Of a stretch of 50,601 bases of DNA, positions 33,817 to 42,597 are shown piece after piece; positions within the stretch are counted from its first letter, which is position 1, and the number at the start of each line of letters is the position of its first letter. The notes below the pieces were generated by a model, which worked only from the letters and a program-made list of their open reading frames with translations, made no database searches and was not told the DNA's origin. Source of the stretch: an uncultured Bryobacteraceae bacterium (GTDB taxonomy: Bacteria; Acidobacteriota; Terriglobia; Bryobacterales; Bryobacteraceae); assembly GCA_937920635.1 (NCBI GenBank), contig CAKZUE010000043.1, positions 1 to 50,601 of the forward strand. The letters run 5' to 3'. The position numbers were made by a program, and so were the translations under genes.

Positions 33817-35064
33817 TCAGCCCCACGGGTGCTTGTAGGGGGCGCGGTAGGCGCGTTTCAACATGCCGTGAGCGGCCGCATCGTTCGGAATGCGCTCGCC
33901 CTGCTCGTCCCACTCGATGGTCCGCCCGGCTCTGTAGGCGATCATTCCGAGCTGCACGGTGGCGGTGGAGCGGAAGGCGTCCTCGGGCGTGCAGGGAGCC
34001 GGCTTCGAAGCGCGGACGCATTCGAGGAACTGCCGCATATGCAGCCGGCTCAGGTCGGTTGCAGGCTTGATGTCGGCAACGCGCCGCTGCGCGTCTTTGC
34101 CTTTGGGCAGCACGATCCAGCGCTGATCGGTGACGAACACGGTTTCCTTTTCGCAGAACACGGTGACGCCGTTGGAAAACTCCGGGTCGCGCTCCACCGC
34201 GCCCCACAGGCGGTGGCGCCAGACCACCGGGCACTGCTCGAATTCAAAATGGGCGGTCAGCGTGTCCGGCGTGGTGATGCGGCCCTTGTAATGATAAATG
34301 CCGCCAGCGGCGGTGATCTTCTTCGGCATGCCGAGGCCCAGCAACACGCGCGTGGCGTCGATCAGATGAATGCCCCAGTCGACGAGATGGCCGTTGCCGG
34401 TGGTCTGCTCCAGCCGCCAGGCGCGGTGGCCGATGTTGGGTGAATACGGAAGCTTGGGCGCGGGACCGCACCAGAGGTCCCAGTCGAGCGTGGGCGGCGG
34501 AGCCTGTGGCGTGTTGTCCAGCGTCGCGGCCGTGTAGTGGATGTTGACGTCCACCTGCACGGGGCGGCCGGGCGCGCCGCTGCGGATGTAATCCGCCGCG
34601 GCGGCGAAGGCTTCGCTCTGGCGGCGCTGAAAGCCCACCTGCACGATGTTGCCCGCCTTTTTCCACGCATTCACCATGGCGCGGCCTTCGCGGATATCGT
34701 AGGCGAGAGGCTTTTCCGCGTAGATGGCCAGCTTGCGGCGGGTGGCGGCGATGAAGGGCAGCGCGTGCCAGTGCGGCGGCGTGGCCAGGATGACGGCGTC
34801 CAGTCCGCCCGCATCGAGCATCTCTTCGTAATGCTTGTACAGCCGCGGGCGGCGGCCCTCCTGCTTCTCCACCGCCGCCGCCATGTCGTCGAGCATCTTC
34901 GAATCCGCGTCGCACAGAGCGGCGCAGGAGACGCCGCCTTCCTGGTAGGCCGCGCGGAGGTTCACGCCGCCCCACCAGCCGCAGCCGATGATGCCCAGGC
35001 GCACGGTGCCTGGTTGGGCGAGAGAGGCAACGGCGCCAGCCGCAAGAAAACTCCTTCGGTTCAT
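33817..35064 (-). CDS. Exported Gfo/Idh/MocA family oxidoreductase
   Basis: The 415-residue protein has a Tat-like leader (MNRRSFLAAGAVASLA), a Rossmann motif (LGIIGCGWWGG), the catalytic-lysine motif AEKPLAYD, and the family C-terminal domain (HLVDWGIHLIDATR). The start at 35064 follows a strong AGGAGG 6 bases upstream; a longer frame in the same phase reaches toward the neighbouring gene without coding features. It probably oxidises a sugar or cyclitol outside the cytoplasm. It is likely co-transcribed with hemQ, which is functionally unrelated as far as known. Confidence 0.88.
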   Translation of the reverse strand: MNRRSFLAAGAVASLAQPGTVRLGIIGCGWWGGVNLRAAYQEGGVSCAALCDADSKMLDDMAAAVEKQEGRRPRLYKHYEEMLDAGGLDAVILATPPHWHALPFIAATRRKLAIYAEKPLAYDIREGRAMVNAWKKAGNIVQVGFQRRQSEAFAAAADYIRSGAPGRPVQVDVNIHYTAATLDNTPQAPPPTLDWDLWCGPAPKLPYSPNIGHRAWRLEQTTGNGHLVDWGIHLIDATRVLLGLGMPKKITAAGGIYHYKGRITTPDTLTAHFEFEQCPVVWRHRLWGAVERDPEFSNGVTVFCEKETVFVTDQRWIVLPKGKDAQRRVADIKPATDLSRLHMRQFLECVRASKPAPCTPEDAFRSTATVQLGMIAYRAGRTIEWDEQGERIPNDAAAHGMLKRAYRAPYKHPWG

Positions 35065-35165
35065 GCAGTCCTCCTGGCGCGGCAGAGTGTCACACTCATC
35101 GCGCGGGGTTTCTTCCCATGAGTTCAGCATCATTGTACCGCGCGGCCCGCAGCGGCTCGCCGTCC

Positions 35166-36554
35166 TCAGCAGCGCGCGCGCCATCGGCGTGCGGCGGACA
35201 GCGCCAGCAGCCCGAGCGCAGTCAGGGCGTATGTCGACGGCTCAGGAATCGGAGGCGGCTCCGGCACATCCGGCGGCGGCGAGCCGTCCGGCGGCGGGAT
35301 GAGGATCTCCGGCGGAGGATCCGACAAAGGCGTCTCCGGACCCGATGGCGGCGGTGGCAGCACCGGCGGCGGCAGCGGACCCGGGGGTGGCACATCAACG
35401 CCCGTGGGCGGCTGGGCGGGCGGAGTTCCCGGGTCCGACGGAGGCGCAGCCGGCGGCGGATTCACCGACGGACTCCCGGGAGCAGGCGGCGGCGTCCCCG
35501 GCGGCGACACCGGAGGGGTTCCCGGCGTGCCGGGAGGCGTCCCCGGCGGCGTTGCTGGCGGCGTATCCGGAGGTGGCGTCCCCGGCGGTCCGGGCGGGGT
35601 GGTGGGGGGCGTGCCCGGCGGCGTAGTGCCAGGTGGAGTGACCGGCGGCGGCGGAATTACCTGCGGAGGCGGAACCACAGGAGGAGGCGGAACCACCGGA
35701 GGGGGCGGAACCACCGGAGGGGGCGCCCCGGGTTCCCCGGGACTGCCGGGAGGCGGAGGCGGCGCCGCGCCGCCTGGACCCGAACTGGAAACAGGGGGCA
35801 GAAACCCCGGTCCGGCGATCGGAGGTGTCAGCCACGTGCCGCTGGCGCCGCGCGCCGGCATGTCCAGGGGCGCAAAGCCGGGCGGAGGCGTCACCGCCGC
35901 CAGGGGTGTCTCCTTTTCTGGAGACTCCACCGCCAGCCCCGGCGCCACGGGCACGGCGCGCTCCGGCTCCGGCTCGAGCTTCGGAGTGTTCAGGATCTCT
36001 TCGGGCGGTTCCTCCGGGCTGACGGCCATCTGCGGCGCCTCCTCCACCTTGTTGCCGCAGCGGGCGCGGATGGTGGTCTTGCCGTCCGTAATGACCTGCT
36101 CCCCGGCGAAGAGCCGCACCGGCTTCTGCGTGAAGAAAACCTCGTCCCTGATGCGGTAGGAGACGTAGGCGAGCCGCGCCTGGCGGAGCGTGACGGTTCT
36201 CGCCCGCCGGGCATCGAAGCCCGCATAATGGCGGGCCACGACCGGATCGCGCCGCGCCGCCTCCACCACTTCCTCAGGCGAGGCGACGCCGCCAGGGATC
36301 ACGGAATAGGGGTACACCACCCGCCCGGGCAGCCTGGTCTTCCGTTCCAGGAGACGATCCAGGTAACTCGGGAATGGACCCTCTTGGCCAGTGCTGCCGC
36401 TCTCTCCCGATTGCTGCGCCTGCCAAACCGCCACCATTCCCGCCGCACCGGTCAGGAAGAGGGCGGCCAGAAACAGGGGCGCCCAGCCGCCGGTGAGCTG
36501 TCGCCGCCGCACCACTTTGGACTGGTATTTATGAAGCCTGATTCGAATCGTCAA
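35166..36554 (-). CDS. Proline-rich PEP-CTERM surface protein with N-terminal membrane segment
   Basis: The 462-residue protein ends with a PEP-CTERM sorting signal: PEPSTYAL, a hydrophobic segment, and a basic RRWRARC tail, the substrate for an exosortase. At about 26-44 there is a transmembrane or uncleaved signal segment (APLFLAALFLTGAAGM). A folded region follows (about 60-170), then an acidic stretch, and residues about 245-435 are dominated by PPG, PPVVPPP and GTPPG repeats. The apparent start is TTG at 36554 without a Shine-Dalgarno, so the N-terminus is uncertain. No exosortase gene is in the window. The repeat DNA explains the Gly-rich frames seen on the opposite strand. Probably an extended cell-surface or matrix protein. 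Confidence 0.82.
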   Translation of the reverse strand: MTIRIRLHKYQSKVVRRRQLTGGWAPLFLAALFLTGAAGMVAVWQAQQSGESGSTGQEGPFPSYLDRLLERKTRLPGRVVYPYSVIPGGVASPEEVVEAARRDPVVARHYAGFDARRARTVTLRQARLAYVSYRIRDEVFFTQKPVRLFAGEQVITDGKTTIRARCGNKVEEAPQMAVSPEEPPEEILNTPKLEPEPERAVPVAPGLAVESPEKETPLAAVTPPPGFAPLDMPARGASGTWLTPPIAGPGFLPPVSSSGPGGAAPPPPPGSPGEPGAPPPVVPPPPVVPPPPVVPPPQVIPPPPVTPPGTTPPGTPPTTPPGPPGTPPPDTPPATPPGTPPGTPGTPPVSPPGTPPPAPGSPSVNPPPAAPPSDPGTPPAQPPTGVDVPPPGPLPPPVLPPPPSGPETPLSDPPPEILIPPPDGSPPPDVPEPPPIPEPSTYALTALGLLALSAARRWRARC

Positions 36555-36572
36555 TGCAAAAGCTCATGCGCG

Positions 36573-36626
36573 TCAGGTGCTCCGCTCTCTGCGGGACTCA
36601 CCTGAGGGCCTCTTCCAAAAGACCCT
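36573..36626 (-). promoter_or_regulatory. Two-hairpin structured leader upstream of the PEP-CTERM gene
   Basis: Reading the minus strand, two adjacent stem-loops lie between the CRTAC1 gene and the PEP-CTERM start. One (36605-36626) has AGGG/CCCT outer pairs and a partly mismatched inner stem. The other (36573-36605) has a perfect 7-base stem TCAGGTG/CACCTGA with an inner CCGC/GCGG stem. The second ends about 18 bases before the TTG start. This may control translation or act as a leader RNA. I could not match it to a c-di-GMP or other riboswitch consensus. Confidence 0.4.
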
Positions 36627-36719
36627 AATTTAAGGCTACATGGCTCATCTCCAACAACAAAGACGCACTGGTACCGTGACGAAATCTCTAGTACATTCGC
36701 TCCAGCAGTAAGGGGGGTA

Positions 36720-38390
36720 TCAGGCGCGATCCGGCTTAAGTCCTTTGCCTTCTTCAACGACGAAGCGGCCGCCGGCCTTCAGGTTCTTGTATTCTTCCGT
36801 CCGCCCGCTGGGCCAGAAGATGGTCACGCGTTGCAGGGCGTCGCGGCGCCCCAACCCGATGGTCACCGGCAGCTCGCACTGGGACAGGTAGCCGGTGGCG
36901 GATTTCACGATCCGCGTGCCCGCCAGCCCGGAAGCTTCGAACTTGACCACCGCGCCGATGGCGTCCCGGTTCGATTTCGTGCCGGTCAGGCGGAGGCGGA
37001 CGCCGCGGTGGCCGTTGTCGAGATCGTTCCTGTATAGATAGGCGGGCCCGTTGTTGGTGGTGATGAGCACGTCGAGATCGCCGTCGTTGTCGAAATCGCC
37101 GTAAGCCGCGCCGCGGGCGACCTTGGGCGCGGCAAAAGACTCGCCGGCGAGCCGGCTGACATCCCGGAAATTGCCCTTGCCGTCGTTCATGAACAGGTGC
37201 GGCGGCTGGGCATGCGTCACGTTCCGGCGGGCGCGGCTGATGGACTCGTCAATATGGCCGTTGACGATCAGCAGGTCGAGCATGCCGTCCAGATCGGGAT
37301 CGAAGAAAAAGCAGCCGAACCCGAGCGAGTGCCGCGTGGCTTGGCCGATGCCCGCTTGCGGGGCGCGGTCCACGAACTGGCCGTCGCGGTTGCTGCGGTA
37401 CAGCCCCATCATTTCGTTGTCGAAGTTGGTGACGATGATCGAGACGAGGCCGGAGTTGTCGACGTCGGCGGCGTCGACGCCCATGCCGGCGCGGGCGCGC
37501 CCGTCTTCGCTGAACGCCAGTCCGATGCGCACGGCCTGTTCCAGAAAGCGGCCGTTCCGCAGGTTGGTATACAGCTTGTTCGGCTGCGTGTCGTTGGCGA
37601 CGAAGACGTCGGGCCAGCCGTCGTTGTTGAAGTCGAGCAGCGTCACGCCCAGCGACTTCGACGTCGTGTCCAGCACGCCCGCCTTGGCCGTGACATCTTC
37701 AAACGTGCCGTCGCCCCGGTTGCGGAACAGCCAGCAGGTGACGCCCCGGTACGCCTCCGGCGTGCAATAGGCCTTGCTGTTTCCATCGAAGGAGCAGAAG
37801 ATGTCGCCTTCCTGCGTCCACCGCACATAGTTGGTGACGAACAGGTCGAGCAGCCCGTCGCGGTCGTAGTCGAACCACATCGCCGACGTCGAGAACCCTT
37901 CGTGCTCCCATAGGCCGCTCGAGCGCGTGACGTCGACAAACGTGCCCTTGCCCGTGTTATGGAACAGCCGGCTCTGGCCAAGGCAGGAGACGAAAATGTC
38001 CGGGTGGCCGTCGTTGTCATAATCGCCGATGGTGACGCCGAGCCCGTACATCTCGACGTCCAGCCCGGCGGCGCGGGTGACGTCGGTGAACGTGCCGTTG
38101 CGGTTGTTCCGGTACAGCTTCAGCGGCGTTCGCCGCCGCTTGTGCCCCGGCCAGTCCATGGAATTGATCAGCAGAATATCCTGCCAGCCGTCGCCGTCAT
38201 AATCGAAAAAAGCGCAGCCGGAACCCATGGTTTCCGGAAGATATTTCTTGCCGAATGCGCCGGAATTGTGGACGAAATCGATGCCCGCGGCGCGCGTGAC
38301 ATCGGTGAACCGGAAGCCGGGCCCCTGTTGCCCAAACGCCGGCGCCGCCAGCAGCCCCCCCAGCCCTGCAAGAAACTCCCGCCGCAGCAT
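36720..38390 (-). CDS. CRTAC1-family FG-GAP repeat protein with ASPIC/UnbV domain
   Basis: The 556-residue protein has a leader (MLRREFLAGLGGLLAAPAFG) and repeated VCBS/FG-GAP units containing calcium-binding DYDGDGWQD, DYDNDGHPD, DFNNDGWPD and DFDNDGDLD loops, which form a beta-propeller. The C-terminal region (GVRLRLTGTKSNRDAIGAVV ... WPSGRTEEY) is the ASPIC/UnbV domain. These are secreted binding proteins common in acidobacteria and planctomycetes. The gene starts 6 bases after the response regulator stop, so it is likely in the same operon as the two-component pair. Confidence 0.92.
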   Translation of the reverse strand: MLRREFLAGLGGLLAAPAFGQQGPGFRFTDVTRAAGIDFVHNSGAFGKKYLPETMGSGCAFFDYDGDGWQDILLINSMDWPGHKRRRTPLKLYRNNRNGTFTDVTRAAGLDVEMYGLGVTIGDYDNDGHPDIFVSCLGQSRLFHNTGKGTFVDVTRSSGLWEHEGFSTSAMWFDYDRDGLLDLFVTNYVRWTQEGDIFCSFDGNSKAYCTPEAYRGVTCWLFRNRGDGTFEDVTAKAGVLDTTSKSLGVTLLDFNNDGWPDVFVANDTQPNKLYTNLRNGRFLEQAVRIGLAFSEDGRARAGMGVDAADVDNSGLVSIIVTNFDNEMMGLYRSNRDGQFVDRAPQAGIGQATRHSLGFGCFFFDPDLDGMLDLLIVNGHIDESISRARRNVTHAQPPHLFMNDGKGNFRDVSRLAGESFAAPKVARGAAYGDFDNDGDLDVLITTNNGPAYLYRNDLDNGHRGVRLRLTGTKSNRDAIGAVVKFEASGLAGTRIVKSATGYLSQCELPVTIGLGRRDALQRVTIFWPSGRTEEYKNLKAGGRFVVEEGKGLKPDRA

Positions 38391-38396
38391 CTCCGC

Positions 38397-39047
38397 CTAC
38401 TTCTCCGGCCCCGGGCCTTCCGGCAGCGTCACCAGCCCTTTCTTGATGGCGTACACGACAAGGTCCGCCGTGCGGTGGATGCCGAGCGCCTGCATCAGGT
38501 TGGCGCGGTGCACGGCCACCGTGTTCACGCTCAGGCCGAGAATCGCCGCAATCTCCTTGTTCGAGCGGCCCTGCACGATGTGCTGGAGCACCTCGCGCTC
38601 GCGCTGCGTCAGCTTTTCAAAGTCGCTCGGCGTCTCCTGCTGGCTCGGCGGCGTCAGCCCCGGGGCGATCACCATCCGCCCCGCGGCGATCTCCTTGATC
38701 GCATACGGCAGATCCACCTCCAGCGCGTTCTTCAGCAGATACCCTTTCACCCCCGCGGCAAAGGCGTTGCGCACGTAGGTGTCTTCCGAGTACATCGACA
38801 GCATCAGAACGCCGGCGCCGGGCAGCTTCTTCAGAATCTGGCTGGCTGCCTGGATCCCATCCAGTTCCGGCATCGCCAGGTCCATCACCACCACGTCCGG
38901 CTTCAGCCGTTCGGCTTCCTCCACCGCCTGCAAGCCCGTCGCCGCTTCGCCCACCACCTCGATGTCGGGGTCGTCCTCCAGCATCCGCCGGAAACCTTTG
39001 CGCACCAGCGAATGGTCATCGGCCAACAGCACGCGGATCCTGCTCAT
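38397..39047 (-). CDS. NarL/LuxR-type response regulator
   Basis: The 216-residue regulator has a receiver domain with phospho-acceptor Asp56 (VVMDLAMPELDG), acidic residues at 10-11 (ADDH), and a C-terminal LuxR-type helix-turn-helix (LTQREREVLQHIVQGRSN, EIAAILGLSVNTVAVH). Its start overlaps the kinase stop as ATGA. It is probably the cognate regulator of that kinase. Confidence 0.95.
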   Translation of the reverse strand: MSRIRVLLADDHSLVRKGFRRMLEDDPDIEVVGEAATGLQAVEEAERLKPDVVVMDLAMPELDGIQAASQILKKLPGAGVLMLSMYSEDTYVRNAFAAGVKGYLLKNALEVDLPYAIKEIAAGRMVIAPGLTPPSQQETPSDFEKLTQREREVLQHIVQGRSNKEIAAILGLSVNTVAVHRANLMQALGIHRTADLVVYAIKKGLVTLPEGPGPEK

Positions 39048-40378
39048 CCCTTGCCTCCCTTCACGCCCAGCGGCGCCTCGACGTGAACGACGGTTCCGCC
39101 GCCGGCCCTGCGCCGGAACTCAATGCGGCCGCCCAGCAGTTCGGCCCGCTCGCGCATGCCGATCATGCCAAGCCCGCTCTCCTGCGGCTTCTCCGGCAGC
39201 CCGGTCCCGTGGTCTTCAATCTCCATCTCCATTTTCTCCGGCGCGTAGCTCACGCGCACCCATGCTTCCGTCACGTGCGCGTGCCGCACCACGTTGTTCA
39301 GCGATTCCTGGAGGATGCGGTACATGTGAATGGCCACCGCATCGCCGATCCACGGCGCTACGCCGCTCTTCTGGTAATGCACCTTCACCCCCGTCTGCTT
39401 CTCGAACTGCCCCAGGTACCATTCGATGCTGCGCTCCAGCCCGTAATCGTCGAGCACCGGCGGGTGCAGCATCTGCGACATGCCGCGCACGCGGTCCAGC
39501 GTCTGGTTGGCGATCTCGCGCACCTCGCGCAGGTCCTCGCGCCCGGGCGCCCCCTCCGGCAGCCGCCTCTCCACCCGCAGCAGCATCATGCCCACCGCGG
39601 TCAGCACCTGGCCGAACTCGTCGTGCAGCTCCCGCGCCAGCGTCCGGAACAGATCCTCCTGCACGCGGATCACCTGCCCGGCCAGCTCCTTCCGCTGCTC
39701 CGACAGGTGCGACACCTGCGCGAACATCCGCCGGTCGTGCCAGATCACCAGCGAGCCGGTGATCAGAATCGCGGCCAGCACCGCCGCCAGCAGGTAGTAC
39801 AGGTTGCGCTCCACCTTGGCATGGATCGCCTGGATCTCCTCCACCGCCGCCGCTTCGGCCTCGTTGTTCTGGATCAGCAGCCGCGAAATCAGCGTGGCCA
39901 GCGTGGCGCGCTCGGCCTCGATGCGCGTGCGGATCAGCGCCCGCGCCGCTTCCGGCTTGCCCTCCGAAGCAAGCAGCCAGAGTTCGTCCACCACCGTCCA
40001 GAACCGCGCAAACACGGTCTCCAGCAGCCGTTGCTGCGCCTCCGTCCGCGTGGCGGGCATCAAACGGGCCTCGAGCGCCAGCGCGTTTTCCAGATCCTCG
40101 CGCAGCCGCTGGAACTGCGGCCGGTAAGCCTCCATCGGGTACGGCTCCGCCCCCTCGGCCATGTCGCGCAGCGCGAGGCCGAGCTGCGCCACGTCGTCCT
40201 GGATGCGGATCAGTTGAAGCGAGTCGCGGCGGTTGCGGTCGACGATGTCCGAGCCGAGCCGCCGCAGCTCCTCCACCTGCCGCAGCGTGAACACCGAAAA
40301 CGACCCCACCGCGGCCAGCGTCACCAGCAGGCCGAGAAGCTGGATCAGCGTGGGCGTGCGCGGCGGCATCAACGTCAT
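39044..40378 (-). CDS. NarX/DesK-type sensor histidine kinase
   Basis: The 444-residue kinase has an N-terminal helix (about 12-30), an extracytoplasmic helical sensor region (about 35-190), a second helix (about 193-213), a HisKA_3 domain with His252 (ARELHDEFGQ), and a HATPase_c domain (ESLNNVVRHA, DHGTGLP, GLGMIGMRER). The start is placed at ATG 40378 (or the ATG three codons later); the same frame stays open for another 740 codons antisense to recG, which is not coding. It is divergent from recG by 75 bases. Confidence 0.92.
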   Translation of the reverse strand: MTLMPPRTPTLIQLLGLLVTLAAVGSFSVFTLRQVEELRRLGSDIVDRNRRDSLQLIRIQDDVAQLGLALRDMAEGAEPYPMEAYRPQFQRLREDLENALALEARLMPATRTEAQQRLLETVFARFWTVVDELWLLASEGKPEAARALIRTRIEAERATLATLISRLLIQNNEAEAAAVEEIQAIHAKVERNLYYLLAAVLAAILITGSLVIWHDRRMFAQVSHLSEQRKELAGQVIRVQEDLFRTLARELHDEFGQVLTAVGMMLLRVERRLPEGAPGREDLREVREIANQTLDRVRGMSQMLHPPVLDDYGLERSIEWYLGQFEKQTGVKVHYQKSGVAPWIGDAVAIHMYRILQESLNNVVRHAHVTEAWVRVSYAPEKMEMEIEDHGTGLPEKPQESGLGMIGMRERAELLGGRIEFRRRAGGGTVVHVEAPLGVKGGKG

Positions 40379-40453
40379 CTTAGCCGGGCCCGTCTCACGC
40401 GCGCCAACAGCGGAGCCCTCTTTCGTACACTGGGATTTCCACTCTCTCTCGCC

Positions 40454-42559
40454 GTGTCGTTCGATTCCTCCACGCCGGTCCAGTATGTGAAGGGCGTCGG
40501 CCCGAAGCGCGCCGAAGAGCTCAAGGCGAAGGGCATCGAAACCGCGGGCGACCTGCTCTACTACGCGCCATTCCGTTACGAAGACCGCTCCAACCTGAAG
40601 CCCGTCAACCAGCTCGCTCCCGGCGAGACCGCCACGGTGATCGCCACCGTGGTGCGCGTTCAGGCGCCGCGGTTCCGCCGCCGCGACCTCGGCATGATCG
40701 AGGCCGTGTTCACCGACGGCTCGCGCATGCCCCTCGCCGCCCGCTGGTTCCACGCCCAATACCTGGCCAGCGTCTTGCAGCCCGGCGTGCGCGTGGCGCT
40801 CTATGGCAAGGTCGAGTTCGACCCGTACCAGGGCGGGCTCATCATGCTCCATCCGGAGTTCGAGATCCTGCGCGGCGAAGAAGACGACGAGGAAGCCGGC
40901 CTGCACACGGGGCGCATCGTGCCCGTGTACGAAGCGGCGGGCAAGGTCTCCACGCGGGTCTTCCGCAATGTGCTCTTCCGGCTGACGGCGGCGCTCGGCG
41001 GCATGGAAGACCCGCTGCCGGAATCGGTGCGGCGGCGGATGCGGCTGCCGGCGTTGGCCGAGTCGCTCCGCGAACTGCACTTTCCGCCGCAGGAAACCGA
41101 CCTGCGCCTGCTGAACGCCTTCCGCACGCCCGCGCAGGTGCGGCTCATCTTCGAGGAGTTCTTCTGGCTCCAGGTGGGCCTGGCGCTGAAGCGCGATGAG
41201 GAGCGCAGCGCCGCCGGCATCTCCTTCCAGTTGACGGAGCGCGTGCGCGAGCAGATCAAGAAGATGCTGCCGTTCAAGCCCACCGCCGCGCAGAAGCGCG
41301 TGCTCGGCGAGATCGCCCGCGACATGGCCTCCACGGCGCCCATGAACCGCCTGCTCCAGGGCGACGTCGGCAGCGGCAAGACCATCGTCGCCGCCCAGGC
41401 GGCTGTGATCGCCGTCGAAAACGGCTACCAGACCGCGATCCTCGCCCCCACCGAAATCCTCGCCACCCAGCACTGGCTCAACTTCCGCAAGATCTTCGAG
41501 CCGCTCCGCTACAACATCGCGCTGCTGCTCGGCTCGCTCAGAAAGAAAGACAAAGAACTGAACAAGCGCGCCGTCTCCACCGGCTTCGCCCACATCGTCA
41601 TCGGCACCCACGCGCTGCTCGAAGAAGACGTCGCCTTCGCGCGCCTCGGACTCGTGATCATCGACGAACAGCACCGCTTCGGCGTGCTGCAACGGAAGGC
41701 GCTCCAGCAGAAGGGACTCACGCCCGACGTGCTGGTGATGACCGCTACCCCGATCCCGCGCACGCTCGCGCTCACCGTCTACGGCGATCTCGACCTGAGC
41801 GTCATCGACGAGCTCCCGCCGGGGCGCAAGCCCATCCAGACGATCCACAGGACAAAGCACGAAATCGAGCAGGTCTACAGCTTCCTGCTGCGCGAGATCC
41901 AGGCGGGGCGGCAGGCTTACATCGTCTACCCGGCGATCGAAGAGAACGAGGCCACGGCGCTCAAAGCCGCCGAGGCGGCCTACCGCGAACTCTCCCGCCA
42001 CGTCTTCCCGCAACTGCGCATCGGCCTGCTGCACGGCAGGCTCTCTGCCGAGGAGAAGGACCGCGTCATGGACGCCTTCAAGCGCGGCGAGCTCCAGGTG
42101 CTCGTCTCGACCACGGTGGTCGAGGTCGGCGTCGACGTGCCCAACGCCACCGTCATGGTGATCGAGAACGCCGAGCGCTTCGGCCTGGCGCAGTTGCATC
42201 AGTTGCGCGGGCGCGTGGGGCGCGGCGCGGCCCAGAGCTACTGCATCCTGGTCACAGACAGGCTCTCCGAAACGGCGCGCGAGCGCATCCGCACGCTGGT
42301 CGAATCCGCCGACGGCTTCCACATCTCCGAGATGGACCTGAAGCTGCGCGGACCGGGCGAGTTTCTCGGGACGCGGCAGAGCGGACTGCCCGTGTTCCGC
42401 ATCGGAAACCTGATCCGCGACCACGACATTCTGGAAGCGGCGCGTCGCGAGGCGCTCGACTTCGCCGCGCAGCCTCCCTCGCGCGAAGAGTACGAGCGGG
42501 CGATGCGCTACGTGCGCCAGCACTGGCAGCGGCGCTACGGCCTGGCGCTGGTCGGCTGA
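40454..42559 (+). CDS. recG: ATP-dependent DNA helicase RecG
   Basis: The 701-residue helicase has an N-terminal wedge/OB domain (VKGVGPKRAEELKAKGI), Walker A GDVGSGKT (about 303), DEQH box (about 404), motif III TATPIPRT, and the C-terminal helicase half (STTVVEVGVDVPNA, QLRGRVGRG) with the RecG-specific FHISEMDLKLRGPGEFLGTRQSG. It remodels stalled replication forks and branched DNA. A GTG at 40454 is taken as start because the frame upstream is non-coding (antisense to the kinase) and the resulting length is standard. Confidence 0.95.
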   Translation: MSFDSSTPVQYVKGVGPKRAEELKAKGIETAGDLLYYAPFRYEDRSNLKPVNQLAPGETATVIATVVRVQAPRFRRRDLGMIEAVFTDGSRMPLAARWFHAQYLASVLQPGVRVALYGKVEFDPYQGGLIMLHPEFEILRGEEDDEEAGLHTGRIVPVYEAAGKVSTRVFRNVLFRLTAALGGMEDPLPESVRRRMRLPALAESLRELHFPPQETDLRLLNAFRTPAQVRLIFEEFFWLQVGLALKRDEERSAAGISFQLTERVREQIKKMLPFKPTAAQKRVLGEIARDMASTAPMNRLLQGDVGSGKTIVAAQAAVIAVENGYQTAILAPTEILATQHWLNFRKIFEPLRYNIALLLGSLRKKDKELNKRAVSTGFAHIVIGTHALLEEDVAFARLGLVIIDEQHRFGVLQRKALQQKGLTPDVLVMTATPIPRTLALTVYGDLDLSVIDELPPGRKPIQTIHRTKHEIEQVYSFLLREIQAGRQAYIVYPAIEENEATALKAAEAAYRELSRHVFPQLRIGLLHGRLSAEEKDRVMDAFKRGELQVLVSTTVVEVGVDVPNATVMVIENAERFGLAQLHQLRGRVGRGAAQSYCILVTDRLSETARERIRTLVESADGFHISEMDLKLRGPGEFLGTRQSGLPVFRIGNLIRDHDILEAARREALDFAAQPPSREEYERAMRYVRQHWQRRYGLALVG

Positions 42560-42597
42560 GACATGCAGGAAAGCAGGAAAGGAATCTTCACACGCCA

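Noticed and set aside
35118-36605. Arg-rich and Gly-rich plus-strand frames opposite the PEP-CTERM gene, resembling Gly-rich repeat proteins
   Set aside because: They are complements of the Pro-codon repeat tract; the minus strand encodes a signal/anchor, spacer and exact PEP-CTERM end.
36573-36719. c-di-GMP riboswitch upstream of the PEP-CTERM gene
   Set aside because: I looked for the conserved GEMM core (GCAAACC / GGGACGCAAAGCC) and it is not present on either strand; only generic hairpins remain.
36551-36757. 68-codon minus-strand frame across the PEP-CTERM leader
   Set aside because: Overlaps the end of the CRTAC1 gene in another frame and the hairpins; no motif or ribosome-binding site.
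39083-40453. N-terminal extension of the recG frame by about 457 codons
   Set aside because: It is antisense to the histidine kinase and has no family similarity; RecG of normal length begins at the GTG at 40454.
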